The notes: generated by a model from the letters alone, not told the origin. DNA of 64,000 nucleotides from Cryobacterium sp. CG_9.6 (GCF_029893365.1 NZ_JARXUZ010000001.1:2542001-2606000); one strand, 5' to 3'; positions 27,130 to 35,949 are shown, counted from the first letter of the stretch. Numbers and translations: made by a program.

Positions 27130-29561
27130 CTCTCCGCGAGGCGAGACGCCACGCCGCCCACGGGAGACGCTTTTCGGCACGACGACCCGCGCGCGCTGTC
27201 GGACTCGCAACCGTTCTTGTCCTGATTCTCACCGTTACGGCATCCCCGTTCTCGGCACGGGCAGCCAACGATCCCATCAACCTGCGCACGGCAGCAGGGT
27301 TCTCCGTTCTGGCCGGAGCCTCCATTGCCAGCACGGCAATCAGCACCATGACCGGCAGTATTGGCACAAGCCCGGGCGTCAGCATCACCGGGTTTCCCCC
27401 TGGAGTCGTCAGCGGCGACATCCATCCCGGTGACGCCGTCGCCGCCGTGGCTCGTAATGATGCCGTGTTCGCCAGCATTGATGCCGCTAACCGGGTGCCA
27501 ACAGGGACTATAGCCGGCGACATCGGCGGAGCAACACTGTTTCCTGGTGTCCACCGATCCGTTGCAGCCTTGAGTCTCAGCACAACCCTCACCCTCGATG
27601 GGCAGGGCGATCCACAGGCCGTTTTTATTTTTCAGATCGGCGCAGCCATGGGAACCGCTGCGGCCAGTACGGTCACGCTCATCAATGGCGCCCGTGCAGC
27701 CAACGTGTTCTGGCAGGTCGTCGGCGCAGTGTCTCTCGGAGCCGCCTCCTCGTTTTCCGGCACGATTCTGGGGCAGGGGGCTGTCAGCGTCGGGGCAAAT
27801 ACCCGCGTCACCGGGCGCGCTATAGCACTGACGGATGCCGTCGCTCTGAACAACAACACCTTTATCTTCGAACCAGTTGTCCTGCTCCGGTCGGCCGCCA
27901 GCTGCTCGGTCTTGGCGGGGACGTTTGTCACCAATACGGGCGCCACGGTGATCAGCGGAAACGTGGGGACGAGCCCCACGAACAGCGTCACCGGATTCCC
28001 GCCTGGACTGCTGACCGGTGTGGTGCATGCTGGAGACGCCACCGCCGCTCAGGCACGCGTCGACCTGCAGAGGGCGTACGACGATGCGGGTAGCCGCGAC
28101 GTCACTCACCGGCTGGCCGGCGATCTCTCCGGACGCACACTCACCGCGGGTGTCTACCGGGCTGATGCCGCGCTGACGCTCACAGACACCCTCATCATCG
28201 ACGGTCAGAACAATCCCAACGGTGTCTTCATCTTTCAACTCGCCGCCGGCATAACGACTGCGCCGGCCAGCGAGATACGCCTGATCAATTTCGCCCAGGC
28301 GTCCCAGATTTTTTGGCGTGTCAGCGGGCCGGTCACTCTCGGGGGTCTGTCACGCTTCACCGGTTCCATTCTGAGCACAGAATCAATCACCATTGGACGG
28401 TCCGCCCAGCTTCTGGGCCGTGCGCTCACCCTTTCTGGCTCGGTCACCCTGAATACCAGCAGCGTCGGTGTGACTCCCACACTTGATCTCGGCACCGCGA
28501 GCACTTACGCCCTCCTCTCCAACACCTCCGTCGCCAACACGGGAGTTTCCGTCGTCACCGGTGATGTGGGCACCAGCCCAGGCGTGGCCGTCACCGGTTT
28601 CCCACCCGGAGTAGTGAATGGAACCATTCATGTTGGCGATGCGGCGGCTGCCCAGGCCGTGGCCGACACGCGACTCGCCTACCAGGACGCCCTCACGCGC
28701 GCACCGGATGCTCCTCTGGCGGGAGATCTGGCGGGGCAGACCATCCGGGCCGGCGTTTATCGGTCCGACGCCGCGGTCAGCAACAGCGGCGCGTTCACGC
28801 TGGACGGACAGGGGAATCCGAACGGGGTCTTCATCTTTCAGATCGAGGCCGCCCTGAGTGCGGCGGCAGCGAGCAGCATGGTGCTGACAAACGGCGCACA
28901 GGCGTCTCGGGTCTTCTGGCAGGTCCTCGGCGCGGCCACCATCGGCGCGGGTGCCACCTTCCAGGGCACGATCCTCGGCGACGCGGCCATCTCGATTGGA
29001 GCCGGGGCTGTCCTAACCGGGGCGGCGCTCACCGCAGGCGGGGCCATCGCCCTCAACGGCACTGAGGCCACGGTTCCCCCGCCACTGTCTGGTTCCCTCA
29101 GCGCGGTGACGAGCGGCTTTGCCCTGTCTGATATCGCTCTCACCGGCGTCAACACCCAGTTTGTCAGCGCCACAGCGACCCCGTGGGTCGTGGCCGATGC
29201 CCGTGGGACAGGTGCCGAGTGGGGCATGACGGTGAGTGCGTCCTCCCCCATCAGCGCGCCGGGAACGGTGGAGACCGTTGCGCGCATGTTGCCGAGTGGG
29301 AGTCTCGTCCTTGCACCCGGCGGGATCACCGCCAAATCGGGCGCTGACCCGGCTCTGGGGATTATCACGACCACGCTGGCCCTCACGTCCGTGGGCCAGA
29401 CTCTCATCGCGGCTCCGGGCCCGCATCGGGGAACCTACTCGTTCACTCCGTCCTTCAGTGTCACCATTCCCGCGAATGCGTACCGATCCAATTTTTCTGG
29501 TGAGGTCGACAACTCGCCGCTGAATCCCTATGTCTCCATCCTCACGATCACCATCGGGTGA
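27126..29561 (+). CDS. Tandem DUF3494 ice-binding protein with WxL-like C-terminus
   Basis: An 811-residue secreted protein. A basic n-region and hydrophobic core (about 24-46) form the signal peptide. Three consecutive DUF3494 (ice-binding beta-solenoid) domains occupy about 51-250, 251-449 and 452-649; each repeats GTSPG..VTGFPPG, HxGDA, LAGD followed by GVYR, LDGQ.NP..VFIFQ, FWQV and GTIL. Residues 654-811 form a different domain with W687 and W699 in WVVADARGTGAEWGM, ending IPANAYRSNFSG and NPYVSILTITIG. The same domain is the whole of the protein at 29835, and it resembles a WxL surface-attachment domain. ATG 27126 overlaps the previous TGA. No LPXTG signal is present. Ice binding is family knowledge. 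Confidence 0.85.
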   Translation: MTLREARRHAAHGRRFSARRPARAVGLATVLVLILTVTASPFSARAANDPINLRTAAGFSVLAGASIASTAISTMTGSIGTSPGVSITGFPPGVVSGDIHPGDAVAAVARNDAVFASIDAANRVPTGTIAGDIGGATLFPGVHRSVAALSLSTTLTLDGQGDPQAVFIFQIGAAMGTAAASTVTLINGARAANVFWQVVGAVSLGAASSFSGTILGQGAVSVGANTRVTGRAIALTDAVALNNNTFIFEPVVLLRSAASCSVLAGTFVTNTGATVISGNVGTSPTNSVTGFPPGLLTGVVHAGDATAAQARVDLQRAYDDAGSRDVTHRLAGDLSGRTLTAGVYRADAALTLTDTLIIDGQNNPNGVFIFQLAAGITTAPASEIRLINFAQASQIFWRVSGPVTLGGLSRFTGSILSTESITIGRSAQLLGRALTLSGSVTLNTSSVGVTPTLDLGTASTYALLSNTSVANTGVSVVTGDVGTSPGVAVTGFPPGVVNGTIHVGDAAAAQAVADTRLAYQDALTRAPDAPLAGDLAGQTIRAGVYRSDAAVSNSGAFTLDGQGNPNGVFIFQIEAALSAAAASSMVLTNGAQASRVFWQVLGAATIGAGATFQGTILGDAAISIGAGAVLTGAALTAGGAIALNGTEATVPPPLSGSLSAVTSGFALSDIALTGVNTQFVSATATPWVVADARGTGAEWGMTVSASSPISAPGTVETVARMLPSGSLVLAPGGITAKSGADPALGIITTTLALTSVGQTLIAAPGPHRGTYSFTPSFSVTIPANAYRSNFSGEVDNSPLNPYVSILTITIG

Positions 29562-29580
29562 TCGCGTCGCAAGCGCTGCG

Positions 29581-29613
29581 CGAACCCTGCGCGAACCCTG
29601 CGGCAACCCTGTG
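29581..29613. repeat. Three 11-bp repeats (CGAACCCTGCG)
   Basis: Two perfect copies (29581-29591, 29592-29602) and one imperfect copy to 29613, just after the ice-binding gene. The rest of the 270-base gap holds the leader of the next gene and no other clear signal. Confidence 0.6.
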
Positions 29614-29834
29614 GCGCAGAACCGTTTCGAGGGCACGCAGCGTGCGAGTATTGAGTTATCGTCACATCAGCAGCACTCGTCGCTGACACATGCAGCCCAC
29701 GGCCTGCACTGCGGACTTCCCAGCCCGCCCCTCAATTTGATTCACTGCGCTTTTCTGCGCTCTCCCCCCACGCAAGAGGACACACCATCCGCATCATCGT
29801 CACAAGTCTTGGAATCATCGCAGCGACGGGCATC

Positions 29835-30374
29835 ATGCTCGGTCTGGTGGTTTCGCCCGCCTCTGCGGACATTCCTGATGACACCATCACGGTGTCAGTC
29901 ACTGCCGGGCTCCTCTCGGCTAGCGCTTTCGCACCCGACGCCATGACCGACGTCGTGCTCGACGGCACGAACACCAACACATCCACCGGAACCGCACCCG
30001 AGTGGACCGTCACCAACGCACGCGGTAGCGACGCGGCGTGGAGCCTCTCGGCCAGTGCCACGGACTTCACGAGCGCGGCCGGAAGCATCGACACCACCGC
30101 CCGCGTGCTGGACATCGGCAACCTCATCATCACGCCGGGAACAGTCACTGCCGGTACCGGTTCGGACGACGCACCGACAACTGCCCCGGTGACCATGAGC
30201 ACCACGGCGCAGGCACTCGTCACCTCAGCCACCCTCGGCAAGGGCAGCTACACTCTCACTCCCACCTTCGGCCTCAGCGTTCCCGCAAACTCGTTCCGGT
30301 CTAACTTCTCGGGCGTTGTCGGAAGCAGCCCCATAAACCCCTACATCTCCACCATCACCTTCACGATCGCTTAA
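29835..30374 (+). CDS. Small stand-alone WxL-like surface protein
   Basis: A small secreted protein, 179 residues from ATG 29835, made of one WxL-like domain: W57 (EWTV), W69-S-L (AAWSLSAS), then LTPTFGLSVPANSFRSNFSG and NPYISTITFTIA, matching the C-terminus of the upstream ice-binding protein. From this ATG the signal peptide would lack its charged start. The frame is open upstream and reads IRIIVTSLGIIAATGIM, a full signal core, with AAGAGGA six bases before an ATC codon at 29787. The true start is therefore probably ATC 29787, or the base is a sequencing error or mutation of ATG. Thr-rich regions could be mannosylated. Confidence 0.7.
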   Translation: MLGLVVSPASADIPDDTITVSVTAGLLSASAFAPDAMTDVVLDGTNTNTSTGTAPEWTVTNARGSDAAWSLSASATDFTSAAGSIDTTARVLDIGNLIITPGTVTAGTGSDDAPTTAPVTMSTTAQALVTSATLGKGSYTLTPTFGLSVPANSFRSNFSGVVGSSPINPYISTITFTIA

Positions 30375-30394
30375 TCGGCACATCGTCCCTCGCT

Positions 30395-30436
30395 CTCGGG
30401 CCTCCGCTGATTCAGTCGCGGGGCCCGAGCTCTTTT
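30395..30436 (+). terminator. Rho-independent terminator after the WxL-like gene
   Basis: CTCGGGCC (30395-30402) pairs with GGCCCGAG (30422-30429), followed by CTCTTTT. Confidence 0.8.
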
Positions 30437-30532
30437 CAGAGACGGGTCGAACTGGTCGAGCAGGTCGAACTGGCACACGATCACGGGAGCGCCGCCGTCC
30501 CTGAATGTTGTAACACGACGTAACATGGGATC

Positions 30533-31909
30533 GTGACAGCGTACGTCTCGGCTCTGGACCTCTTCTCCATTGGGATCGGTCCATCCAGTTCCCACACGGT
30601 TGGCCCGATGCGGGCCGCCCGCATCTTTGCCGAGCGCCTCCGGGATTCCGGGCTCCTGAACAACGTGCAGCGCATTCGTTGCTCGCTCTTTGGGTCCCTC
30701 GGCTCCACCGGACTCGGCCACGGCACCCCCGACGCGGTCCTTGCCGGCCTGGCCGGACTACGGCCGGAGGTGTGTGATCCCGACGACGTGCGTGGGGCCT
30801 GGTCACAGCTCACGGACGGTGCAACGCTCACACTGCTTGGCGGACGCACCATTCCCGTCCGCCAGAATGACATCACCTTCGAACCCCGCACTCGGCTGCC
30901 GGGCCATCCCAATGCACTCACGATTTCGGCGTGGGGCGAAGCGGATACAGCGCCCCTGTTCGAGCAGACCTTCTATTCGATCGGTGGCGGCTTCCTCCGC
31001 CAGGACCACGATCAGGTGGGCACCAAGCCGTGCGCGGTTCATCCCCTCCCCTACACGTCGAGCGCTGAGCTTCTCGCCCTGTGCGACGAACACGACATTG
31101 GTATTTGCGAGGTGGCTCGCCAGAACGAAGAAGCCATCCACGGACCCGAGGGTTTGACGGCCGGGCTCGATGCCATCTGGGGCGCGATGCACGAGTGCGT
31201 TGAGGCCGGACTCGGAGCCACCGGCACGCTACCCGGCGGACTCAAGGTCAAGCGGCGTGCGGCATCCGTTCGTATGCGACTTGAGGAATATGAATGTCAG
31301 CCGCAGCGTGACCGTGACACCTCGACCGAGTGGCTGCATGCTTTTGCCCTGGCCGTAAACGAGGAGAATGCCTCGGGTGGACGCGTCGTGACGGCACCCA
31401 CCAATGGCGCAGCCGGCATCATTCCGGCCGTGGGCCACTATTACCTGCGCTTCGTTCCGGGAGCGGATGCCGCGGGCATCCGCCGCTATCTGCTCACCGC
31501 CGTGGCCATCGGGTCGCTGGTAAAGGCGAACGCCTCGATTTCCGGTGCCGAGGGCGGCTGTCAAGCCGAGGTGGGATCGGCGTGCGCCATGGCCGCTGGC
31601 GCACTCTGTGCCGTGCTGGGCGGGACACCCCGGCAGGTGGAGAACGCAGCCGAAATTGCGATGGAGCACCACCTAGGCCTCACGTGCGATCCCGTGGGCG
31701 GACTCGTGCAGGTGCCCTGCATCGAGCGAAATGCCATCGCCTCCTCCACGGCCGTGTCGGCCGCACGATTGGCCCTCCACGGCGACGGAACCCACCTCGT
31801 TTCCCTCGATACGGTGATCGAGACCATGCGCCAGACCGGCCTCGACATGATGACGAAGTACAAGGAAACGAGTGAGGGTGGCCTCGCCGTGAACGTCATC
31901 GAGTGCTGA
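30533..31909 (+). CDS. sdaA: L-serine ammonia-lyase, iron-sulfur dependent
   Basis: A single-chain L-serine dehydratase of 458 residues that converts serine to pyruvate and ammonia with a 4Fe-4S cluster. The N-terminal beta domain begins [19 protein letters not shown]; the alpha domain has [17 protein letters not shown]. The cluster cysteines are likely in [22 protein letters not shown] and VPCIERN. GTG 30533 is the start; ATG 30525 is out of frame. Upstream, GTAACA occurs twice as GTAACA-CGAC-GTAACA (30510-30525), which could be a regulator site. A hairpin terminator follows. Confidence 0.95.
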   Translation: MTAYVSALDLFSIGIGPSSSHTVGPMRAARIFAERLRDSGLLNNVQRIRCSLFGSLGSTGLGHGTPDAVLAGLAGLRPEVCDPDDVRGAWSQLTDGATLTLLGGRTIPVRQNDITFEPRTRLPGHPNALTISAWGEADTAPLFEQTFYSIGGGFLRQDHDQVGTKPCAVHPLPYTSSAELLALCDEHDIGICEVARQNEEAIHGPEGLTAGLDAIWGAMHECVEAGLGATGTLPGGLKVKRRAASVRMRLEEYECQPQRDRDTSTEWLHAFALAVNEENASGGRVVTAPTNGAAGIIPAVGHYYLRFVPGADAAGIRRYLLTAVAIGSLVKANASISGAEGGCQAEVGSACAMAAGALCAVLGGTPRQVENAAEIAMEHHLGLTCDPVGGLVQVPCIERNAIASSTAVSAARLALHGDGTHLVSLDTVIETMRQTGLDMMTKYKETSEGGLAVNVIEC

Positions 31910-31916
31910 CGCACCT

Positions 31917-31940
31917 CCCGCCGGGTTCGACGCCGGCGGG
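31917..31940 (+). terminator. Hairpin after sdaA
   Basis: CCCGCCGG (31917-31924) pairs perfectly with CCGGCGGG (31933-31940) around an 8-base loop. No T run follows, so it is a moderate terminator candidate. Confidence 0.55.
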
Positions 31941-31993
31941 GCGGTGAGCACTAGAGTAGGGGCATCACGAGGCACTAATGGGGGAACATTATT

Positions 31994-32497
31994 TTGCACA
32001 CGTCAACGCATCCGCTGCGCATTGCGGTTTCGACCGGCACGCTGCTGCTGGCCCTGACGCTCGGTTTGGCGGGGTGCGCAGGCACTCCCGTTCCGGCCGT
32101 GACGGTGACCTACACTCCCACGCCTGCCGCCACCCCCAGCCCATCGCCCACACCAACACCAACACCAACCGCCACGCCCGAACCCGTGGCGGAGGCCCCC
32201 CTGATTCCCAATCCCGAGGTGCCCAACGTCATCCCGAATGCGGAGCCGATTCCGTTGCCCCAGGGACCAGCGGTTGACCTTGGTTCCACGCCCGGCGCGC
32301 GCGGTCCCGCCGTCGCCAACAGCGCGGGAGCACTGGTCACGTACACGGTCGTCGAGGGTGATGCCTTCTTCGACATCGCTCAGCGATTCAACATTCCGGT
32401 GCAGCTGATGCTTACCATGAATCCGTCGGTTCCCGGCCTCGGTGAGCGCATCTACCTGCAGCAGATCATCAACCTCGACTGGACGACCACCCGCTAA
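31994..32497 (+). CDS. LysM-domain lipoprotein
   Basis: A 167-residue lipoprotein. A signal peptide ends in the lipobox LGLAGC (C28), followed by a Thr/Pro/Ser-rich linker with a short (PT)n tract, and a C-terminal LysM domain (about 114-162: VTYTVVEGDAFFDIAQRFNI and a C-terminal INLD). LysM binds peptidoglycan or chitin N-acetylglucosamine. TTG 31994 is the start, with GGGGGA eight bases upstream; the ATG at 31978 is out of frame. The linker is a plausible substrate of the mannosyltransferase at 19498. Its partner is unknown. Confidence 0.8.
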   Translation: MHTSTHPLRIAVSTGTLLLALTLGLAGCAGTPVPAVTVTYTPTPAATPSPSPTPTPTPTATPEPVAEAPLIPNPEVPNVIPNAEPIPLPQGPAVDLGSTPGARGPAVANSAGALVTYTVVEGDAFFDIAQRFNIPVQLMLTMNPSVPGLGERIYLQQIINLDWTTTR

Positions 32498-32531
32498 CTG
32501 CGCTAACTGCGCCGCACACGTGCCCGCGACG

Positions 32532-32601
32532 CCCGCGGCACTCGTTTGGCCGGGCGGCACCCGTTCAAACGAGTGCCGCCCGGCCAAACACGTGCCGCGG
32601 G
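32532..32601. terminator. Large nested inverted repeat, probable bidirectional terminator
   Basis: A 17-bp perfect stem (32544-32560 with 32573-32589, GTTTGGCCGGGCGGCAC) around a 12-base loop, extended after a 2x2 mismatch by 10 more pairs (CCCGCGGCAC 32532-32541 with 32592-32601). It fills the gap between the convergent LysM and oxidoreductase genes. An alternative perfect 10-bp stem (CACTCGTTTG 32539-32548 with CAAACGAGTG 32566-32575) excludes the main one. Confidence 0.75.
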
Positions 32602-33648
32602 CTAGTTCCGGGCCGCGTGAATGGCCTCGATGATCGAGGTAACGCGCACGGCGTCGCTCGGATCGACGGGAACCATAGCTCCCCGCAGGAGCGCGTCGGC
32701 CAGGCCCGCGTAAAACAGGTCATATCGACCCCGTTCGGTGGGGTGCGGCGCCATGGCACCGTCGATGCCGAGCATGCCCCACGTGCTTTCTGCCGCGACC
32801 CCAAATGCGGCATCGGTGGGCCGGGCCCCGTTCTTGAGTGCGGCCTCCTGCGCATCCAGTCCCCAGCTCGTGTAGCCGGCCCGGGACCCCAGCACCCGAA
32901 AACGGGCCCCGCGCTGAGCCGCCAGACCGTTCATCCACAGGTGCGACACCACACCGGATGCGTGGGTGAGCGCCACGAAGGAGTCGTCGTCGGCAACTCC
33001 CCCGGCCCGCTGCGTGAGCGTCTCGGCGTACACGCTCTCGACCGCACCGAACAGCACGATCGCCTGATCAATGAGGTGCGGACCGAGATCGTAGAGCAGA
33101 CCACCCCCGTCGTTCGGAGCAGCGTCACGCTTCCACGATGCCCGCACGGTGGGCTTCCAAAACTCAAATCGCGACTCGAACCGGCGCACCTCACCAAGGG
33201 CTCCATCGGCAAGGAGCGCTCGCAGGGTGAGAAAATCACCGTCCCACCGCCGGTTCTGAAACACGGTGAGAGCCAGGCCGAGCCGTTCGGCCTTCTCCAC
33301 CAGCTCACGCCCCTCGGCCGCGGTCACGGCGAACGGCTTGTCAACGACGACCGCGAGCCCGGCATCCAGTGCCGCATGGGCGAGCACCGCGTGTGTCGCG
33401 GGTGGGGAGGCGATGACCACCAGATCAAGGTCGGCGCACGTGGCGAACAGCTCCGTGGTGGAGGCCACAATGCGCGCCTCGGGATAGAGCTCACGGGCAT
33501 CCGCTTGGCGGTCGGGAGCGCCCGTCACGATCACATCGAGGGAGAATTCGGGATTCGCCGCGATAAACGGGCTGTGAAAGGTGCGCCCTGCCAGACCGAA
33601 CCCGATCACGGCCGTGCGGAGGGGGGAACGGGTGGGGGTGAGATTCAT
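32602..33648 (-). CDS. Gfo/Idh/MocA-family oxidoreductase
   Basis: An NAD(P)-dependent sugar or inositol dehydrogenase-like protein of 348 residues. A Rossmann fold begins AVIGFGLAGRTFHSPF. The family lysine is in VVVDKPFAV (EKP-type motif), and GGGLLYDLGPHLIDQA carries the catalytic His. FQNRRWDGDF is typical of the YdgJ-like branch. The substrate is unknown. It is the last gene of the galactoside locus but is separated from the alpha-galactosidase by a tandem-repeat hairpin, so it may be expressed less or separately. Confidence 0.85.
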   Translation of the reverse strand: MNLTPTRSPLRTAVIGFGLAGRTFHSPFIAANPEFSLDVIVTGAPDRQADARELYPEARIVASTTELFATCADLDLVVIASPPATHAVLAHAALDAGLAVVVDKPFAVTAAEGRELVEKAERLGLALTVFQNRRWDGDFLTLRALLADGALGEVRRFESRFEFWKPTVRASWKRDAAPNDGGGLLYDLGPHLIDQAIVLFGAVESVYAETLTQRAGGVADDDSFVALTHASGVVSHLWMNGLAAQRGARFRVLGSRAGYTSWGLDAQEAALKNGARPTDAAFGVAAESTWGMLGIDGAMAPHPTERGRYDLFYAGLADALLRGAMVPVDPSDAVRVTSIIEAIHAARN

Positions 33649-33658
33649 GGCTTAACGG

Positions 33659-33706
33659 TACCGAGGTTTCGAGCTACCGAGGTTTCGAGCTACCGAGGTT
33701 TCGAGG
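33659..33706. repeat. Three tandem 16-bp repeats (TACCGAGGTTTCGAGC)
   Basis: Units start at 33659, 33675 and 33691; the last base of the third copy differs. The repeats form alternative left arms of the adjacent hairpin. Confidence 0.9.
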
Positions 33707-33728
33707 CCGGATGGTCTCGAAACCTCGG
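33693..33728 (-). terminator. Hairpin after the alpha-galactosidase gene
   Basis: CCGAGGTTTCGAG (33693-33705) pairs perfectly over 13 bp with CTCGAAACCTCGG (33716-33728). It begins one base after the GH36 stop codon. No T run is present, so transcript trimming or attenuation is as likely as full termination. Confidence 0.6.
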
Positions 33729-33729
33729 G

Positions 33730-35820
33730 TCAGACCGCGTCAACGGTGAAGAGAATGGCCTGTTCGGGCGTCAGGAGCGGCGCAGCTAACCCCACCCGGG
33801 CGAGGATCGCTCCGGAAAGCACCACACCGTCAGCCAGCCACAGCGGTGCCACGGTCTGGAGCGTGCGAGGCAGCGGACCCACCACCAGCGGTCGCACCTG
33901 GTAGCGGCGAGCCGGGTCGAGGCCGGGAAACCGGATCTGGGCGGGAAGCGCGGTGCGCGGCGCAGCAAGAGCTACGTGCGCAAAGACCGCCGAGGATTGG
34001 TCTGCCGCCACCACACCGTGCAGCTCAATCGCGGGATCGGAACCGTCAGCGTGCACGACCGTGCCGCTGTGCAGGAGCGCCCGCTGCTGCTTGTAGATCG
34101 TGATCCACGCGCGAATCTGGTCGCGTTCGGCTTCGGACGCCTGAGTGAGGTCCCACTCAATACCCGCGCTGCCAAACAAAGCCGTGGCCAGGCGAAAGCC
34201 GAGGGCGGAGGCGCGCCCGGTGGTGTGGGCGGTGGCCGCACCCAGGTGACTGCCCAGATACTCCGGCGGAACCAACACACCCGTGTAGCGCTGGATCTGC
34301 TGGCGCTCCAGAGGATCGTTGGTGTCGCTCGTCCACACCCGGTCAACCCGCCCCAAAATACCGAGGTCAATGCGGCCCCCACCGGACGCGCAGGACTCAA
34401 TCTCCAGCCCCGGCTGTGCAGCACGCAGAGCATCAAGAAGCTTGTAGAGGGCGATGGTCTGCCGGTGGGACGAGCCGCCGAGCAGATCACGGTTGTGATC
34501 CCATTTGAGATAGGCGATGGGATAGTCACTCAGCAGCGCGGTGAGGCGTTCGAACAGCCAGGCGAACGCCTCGGGGTTGCCGAGGTCCAGTACGCGTTGG
34601 CCGCGCCAGGTGGGCGCGGCCGCCGAGCCGAGCAGCCAGTCGGGGTGCGCCCGCGCGAGGTTGGAGTCGGGATTCACCATCTCGGGTTCGACCCACAAGC
34701 CAAAATCAAGCCCCGCCGACTGCACCCTCTCAATAAGCGGATGCAGCCCGTTGGGCCAGGAGGTGGCATCAACGAACCAGTCTCCGAGGGCACGCTGATC
34801 GTCGGTGCGCCCCGAAAACCAGCCGTCGTCGAGCACGAAGCGCTCCACACCCACCGACGCAGCTGCAGTGACCAGCCGCGACAGCGTCTCGAGGTCGTGA
34901 TCAAAGTACACGGCTTCCCACGTGTTCAACACGACCGGACGCGGACCGGTGACCGTAGACCACGACCTGATCCACGGGTGCAGCCGGGCACTCAGGCCGT
35001 CGAGGCCGGCGCCGGAGTACACGGCAATGGTCCAGGGGCTGCGGTAGCTTTCTCCACCAGCCAGACTGACCTCGCCCGGTGCCAGCAGCTCCCCGGCTCC
35101 AACAGCCGCGTGGCCGAGCGCGCTCCGCTCCACCCACACACGTTTGTCACCGCTCCAGGCCTCGTGTACGGCCCACACCTCACCCTGCCGAAAGCCGAAC
35201 CCGGGGGTTCCCACCACGGTGAGGAAGGAGTCGTCGTGACCGGGACGACCGTGGCGGGATTCCCGACTCCACACACCGTGGCCAAGGACGCTTCGCTGCG
35301 GACGGCGTTCATGGCTCCAGAGACCGGTGAAGTCCAGGAGCTCCTGGGCACGATCCGGTATCGGCAGAATGACGTCGAGAGCCGACAGCTCAAAGGGGGT
35401 CTCCCCCGTGTTGGTCAGGGCGTGCTGCAGCCGCAACACGCCCTGCACGGTGAGTTCCAGATCAATGCGCACCGAAACGGATGCGTGTCGATCAACCAGG
35501 TCAATGGCCACCGTGTTCGCAGCCTCCTCCCGCACGGCCACACATTCGAAGGCCAGGTCTATCTGCCCGACACTGGGCCGAAAACCACCCAGGCCGGGGC
35601 GACCGCTCCAGCCCTCCGCGAGCGTCGGAAGCAGTGACAGTCGCACCGGCACGTCGAGGGAGCTGGGGCCGACCGGCGGCATGCTCGCGCGTGCGAGGGA
35701 GGACAGATCGACCGCGTCCTGTGCGCCGAGATCGGCACCCCAGTACACGATCACGGGAACACCCGGACCGGAGGCGTCCAGCACAAGGGAGGTGCCGGCG
35801 GCACGAAGATGGCGAATCAT
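33730..35820 (-). CDS. Alpha-galactosidase, GH36
   Basis: A 696-residue glycoside hydrolase of family 36 (clan GH-D) releasing terminal alpha-galactose from melibiose or raffinose-type sugars. The catalytic barrel shows NTWEAVYFDHD, VLDDGWFSG and WVEPEMVNPDS; the nucleophile Asp is in YLKWDHNRD, and the acid/base Asp is in RVWTSDTND after ESCASGGGRID. There is no signal peptide, so it is cytoplasmic and acts on imported sugar. ATG 35820 is the natural start. It follows the binding-protein gene after a strong intercistronic hairpin. Confidence 0.94.
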   Translation of the reverse strand: MIRHLRAAGTSLVLDASGPGVPVIVYWGADLGAQDAVDLSSLARASMPPVGPSSLDVPVRLSLLPTLAEGWSGRPGLGGFRPSVGQIDLAFECVAVREEAANTVAIDLVDRHASVSVRIDLELTVQGVLRLQHALTNTGETPFELSALDVILPIPDRAQELLDFTGLWSHERRPQRSVLGHGVWSRESRHGRPGHDDSFLTVVGTPGFGFRQGEVWAVHEAWSGDKRVWVERSALGHAAVGAGELLAPGEVSLAGGESYRSPWTIAVYSGAGLDGLSARLHPWIRSWSTVTGPRPVVLNTWEAVYFDHDLETLSRLVTAAASVGVERFVLDDGWFSGRTDDQRALGDWFVDATSWPNGLHPLIERVQSAGLDFGLWVEPEMVNPDSNLARAHPDWLLGSAAAPTWRGQRVLDLGNPEAFAWLFERLTALLSDYPIAYLKWDHNRDLLGGSSHRQTIALYKLLDALRAAQPGLEIESCASGGGRIDLGILGRVDRVWTSDTNDPLERQQIQRYTGVLVPPEYLGSHLGAATAHTTGRASALGFRLATALFGSAGIEWDLTQASEAERDQIRAWITIYKQQRALLHSGTVVHADGSDPAIELHGVVAADQSSAVFAHVALAAPRTALPAQIRFPGLDPARRYQVRPLVVGPLPRTLQTVAPLWLADGVVLSGAILARVGLAAPLLTPEQAILFTVDAV

Positions 35821-35861
35821 GAGGGTGTTTCCAATCGAAGCACGACGGGTTGGGGCTACAC

Positions 35862-35901
35862 GACAATACTGCCCGGTGCAGGTGCACCGGACAGTATTGT
35901 C
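35862..35901 (-). other. Intercistronic hairpin between binding protein and GH36 genes
   Basis: A 19-bp stem with a 2-base loop: arms 35862-35880 and 35883-35901, one G-U type mismatch, outer part GACAATACTG / CAGTATTGTC. No T run follows. It probably protects the upstream binding-protein mRNA or attenuates read-through, as is common after ABC binding-protein genes. Confidence 0.65.
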
Positions 35902-35949
35902 AGTTCAAACGATCACTTCAATCGATCAGGTCAATTGATCAGTGCGCTG

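Noticed and set aside
26913..28238. Minus-strand open frame of 441 codons over the ice-binding gene
   Set aside because: Low-complexity Gly/Asp/Cys sequence that mirrors the repeated DUF3494 codons.
33659..33706. CRISPR array from the 16-bp repeats
   Set aside because: The units are directly adjacent without spacers and only three in number.
33976..35637. Plus-strand open frame of 553 codons over the GH36 gene
   Set aside because: Shadow of the GH36 coding sequence; no start signal and no family features.
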